Shown piece after piece: positions 62,197 through 64,000 of a stretch of 64,000 bases of DNA; the stretch's first letter is position 1, and each line of letters opens with the position of its first letter. A model generated the notes under the pieces. The model searched no databases. It was given only the letters and a program-made list of their open reading frames with translations, and was not told where the DNA came from. The position numbers were made by a program, and so were the translations under genes. The stretch comes from Marinilactibacillus sp036039175 (GTDB lineage: Bacteria; Bacillota; Bacilli; Lactobacillales; Carnobacteriaceae_A): NCBI RefSeq assembly GCF_036039175.1, contig NZ_JAYXKP010000009.1, positions 15,330 through 79,329 of the forward strand, written 5' to 3'.

Positions 62197-63920
62197 TGGC
62201 ATCACAAGTATCTGGTATTGCTGCAAGTGATGGTATCGCTCAAGCTAAAGCGTATCTTTTAGTAGAACCTGATTTATCATTTGAGAAAAAGACGATTTCT
62301 GATGTTGAATCTGAAGTAACGCGTCTTCAGGCTGCTATCGATACTGCTAAAGAAGAGCTTGCTAATATTCGATCTATTGCTGCTAAGTCACTCGGAGAAG
62401 AAGAGGCGCAAGTCTTTGATGCACATACTATGGTGCTTTCTGATCCTGACTTAATTGAACAAACAAACACTGTAATCAATGATGAAAAGGTTAATGCTGA
62501 AACTGCTTTTCAAAAGACATCTGACATGTTCATTACAATGTTTGAAGGTATGGAAGATAACCCATATATGCAAGAAAGAGCAGCGGATATCCGCGATGTG
62601 CGTAAGCGCGTAATGTCTCACTTGCTTGGCGTAAAACTTCCAACTCCTGCAACTATTGATGAAGAAGTCATTATCATTGCAGAAGATCTGACACCAAGTG
62701 ATACTGCTCAGTTAAATAAAGAATTTGTAAAGGCTTTTGTGACAAATATCGGTGGACGCACATCTCACTCTGCTATCATGGCTCGTTCGTTAGAAATTCC
62801 TGCAATTGTAGGAACAAATAACATTACGGAACTTGTATCAGAAGGTGACTTTTTAGTAGTCGACGGAATGGAAGGCGATGTATTCGTTAACCCTTCTGAA
62901 GATACTAAAAAAGCTTACAACGATAAAGCAGAAGAATTTGCTTCTTTAAAACTTGAGTGGGAACGCTTGAAAGACGAAAAAAGTGTAACAAAAGACGGTA
63001 AACACGTTGAATTAGCTGCTAATATCGGAACACCTAAAGATTTAACTGGTGTAATTGAAAATGGTGGCGAAGCAATCGGTTTATACCGTACTGAGTTCCT
63101 TTATATGGATTCAAAAGAACTACCTACTGAAGACGAGCAATATACTGCATACAAAGCAGTACTAGAAGGCATGGATGGAAAACCTGTTGTTGTTCGTACG
63201 ATGGATATTGGTGGAGACAAAGAACTTCCATATCTAGAACTTCCTAATGAAATGAATCCATTCTTAGGATACAGAGCGATTCGTGTAAGTTTGGATCAAG
63301 ATGAGATTTTCCGTACACAACTACGTGCTTTACTTCGTGCGTCAGTTCACGGTACTTTGAGAATCATGTTCCCTATGATTGCGACTCTTCCTGAATTTAG
63401 AAGCGCGAAAGCTATTCTAGAAGAAGAAAAAGCAAAATTAGTCGAAAATGGTATCGAAGTTTCTAGTGACATTCAAGTTGGTATCATGATTGAAATTCCA
63501 GCTGCAGCTGTTTTAGCTGATCAGTTTGCTAAAGAAGTTGATTTCTTTAGTATTGGAACGAATGATTTGATTCAATATACAATGGCAGCTGACCGTATGA
63601 ATGAACGCGTTTCTTACTTGTACCAACCATATAACCCTTCAATTTTACGCTTGATCAAGAATGTTATTGATGCAGCGCATAAAGAAGGCAAGTGGGCTGG
63701 TATGTGTGGAGAAATGGCTGGAGATCAAATCGCTGTGCCAATTCTTGTTGGACTAGGACTTGACGAGTTTTCAATGAGTGCTACTAGCATTCTTAAAACA
63801 CGTAGTCTATTAACTGAACTTGATTCAGCTGAGATGAAAGAATTAAGTGAAAAAGCACTTAACGAATGTACTTCAGCAGAAGAAGTTATCAAACTAGTTG
63901 AACAATATACTGCAAAATAA
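62196..63920 (+). CDS. ptsI: PTS enzyme I
   Basis: Enzyme I takes phosphate from phosphoenolpyruvate to HPr. The phosphorylated His191 is in GGRTSHSAIMARSLEIPAIVG. The PEP-binding TIM barrel shows GLYRTEFLYMD, VVRTMDIGGDKELPY and the end motif FFSIGTNDLIQYTMAADR, followed by GMCGEMAGD. Length is 574 residues. It is coupled to ptsH by a TAATG overlap. Confidence 0.97.
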   Translation: MASQVSGIAASDGIAQAKAYLLVEPDLSFEKKTISDVESEVTRLQAAIDTAKEELANIRSIAAKSLGEEEAQVFDAHTMVLSDPDLIEQTNTVINDEKVNAETAFQKTSDMFITMFEGMEDNPYMQERAADIRDVRKRVMSHLLGVKLPTPATIDEEVIIIAEDLTPSDTAQLNKEFVKAFVTNIGGRTSHSAIMARSLEIPAIVGTNNITELVSEGDFLVVDGMEGDVFVNPSEDTKKAYNDKAEEFASLKLEWERLKDEKSVTKDGKHVELAANIGTPKDLTGVIENGGEAIGLYRTEFLYMDSKELPTEDEQYTAYKAVLEGMDGKPVVVRTMDIGGDKELPYLELPNEMNPFLGYRAIRVSLDQDEIFRTQLRALLRASVHGTLRIMFPMIATLPEFRSAKAILEEEKAKLVENGIEVSSDIQVGIMIEIPAAAVLADQFAKEVDFFSIGTNDLIQYTMAADRMNERVSYLYQPYNPSILRLIKNVIDAAHKEGKWAGMCGEMAGDQIAVPILVGLGLDEFSMSATSILKTRSLLTELDSAEMKELSEKALNECTSAEEVIKLVEQYTAK

Positions 63921-64000
63921 ACAAAAGCACTTCAGAAGACGTTCAGTCTTTTGAAGGTTCTATGTCAAATGGCGTTGGTGAAGAATAAAGCTAGAAAATA

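Noticed and set aside
63929..63957. Terminator after ptsI
   Set aside because: An 11-base stem is present, but it is not followed by a T tract; transcription may continue beyond the window.
1..64000. CRISPR arrays, insertion sequences, prophage, tRNA or rRNA genes, defence systems
   Set aside because: No regularly spaced repeats, transposases, integrases, structural RNAs or defence enzymes were found; gene order is conserved housekeeping.

Overview
The window is an ordinary stretch of chromosome from a low-GC Gram-positive bacterium of the order Lactobacillales, most likely Carnobacteriaceae-like. The family is an inference from gene content and order, not a measured result. The evidence: GTG and TTG starts with strong AGGAGG-type ribosome sites, a T-box before thrS, an L20-type leader before infC, the Bacillota replication loaders dnaB-dnaI, Spx/MecA/ClpE with CtsR operators, a CcrZ homologue, and no sporulation genes in blocks where Bacillus carries them. 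I see no phage, insertion sequence, CRISPR array, rRNA or tRNA gene.

Layout. 1-7.7 kb: DNA repair and tRNA modification (end of mutS, mutL, msrB, ruvAB, queA, tgt, yajC, a ComN-like regulator). 7.9-13.7 kb: dinB, a CBS-HotDog sensor, nrnA and a class A penicillin-binding protein. 13.8-23.5 kb: the conserved yheA-yhaO-yhaN-yhaM-prsA / yhaH-hit / ecsA-ecsB block (nucleases, secretion foldase, exporter). 23.6-30.7 kb: dat, ccrZ, trmB, a small PepSY-like gene, an M42 aminopeptidase, ytpR, an SftA-like stub and murC. 30.9-38.1 kb: a replication/repair run polA-mutM-coaE-nrdR-dnaB-dnaI. 38.1-41.8 kb: T-box-thrS, then the L20 leader with infC-rpmI-rplT. 42.0-45.6 kb: an orphan HemY-family flavoprotein, then yhfI-lplA. 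45.6-55.9 kb: the stress/proteolysis block spx-mecA-coiA-pepF, spxH and yjbK on the minus strand, relQ-nadK-rluD-like, and a secreted metallo-beta-lactamase-fold protein with its DUF3006 partner. 55.9-64 kb: a GNAT enzyme, an AI-2E-type membrane protein, prfC, clpE (minus) and the divergent ptsH-ptsI operon.

How the parts connect. Much of 45-62 kb concerns protein quality control and oxidative stress. Spx is normally destroyed by ClpXP with SpxH. MecA is a Clp adaptor. ClpE sits behind a double CtsR operator. A perfect match to the PerR box lies upstream of spx. RelQ (alarmone synthesis) is coupled to NadK.

I found no wholly new multigene system. The best leads are smaller: a Shine-Dalgarno sequence separated from its start codon by a hairpin (26811-26845), an SftA N-terminal-like protein with no translocase motor (28604-29269), the PerR-like box at spx (45666-45680), an ATA start on infC, an orphan HemY homologue, and several perfect palindromes in promoter regions.
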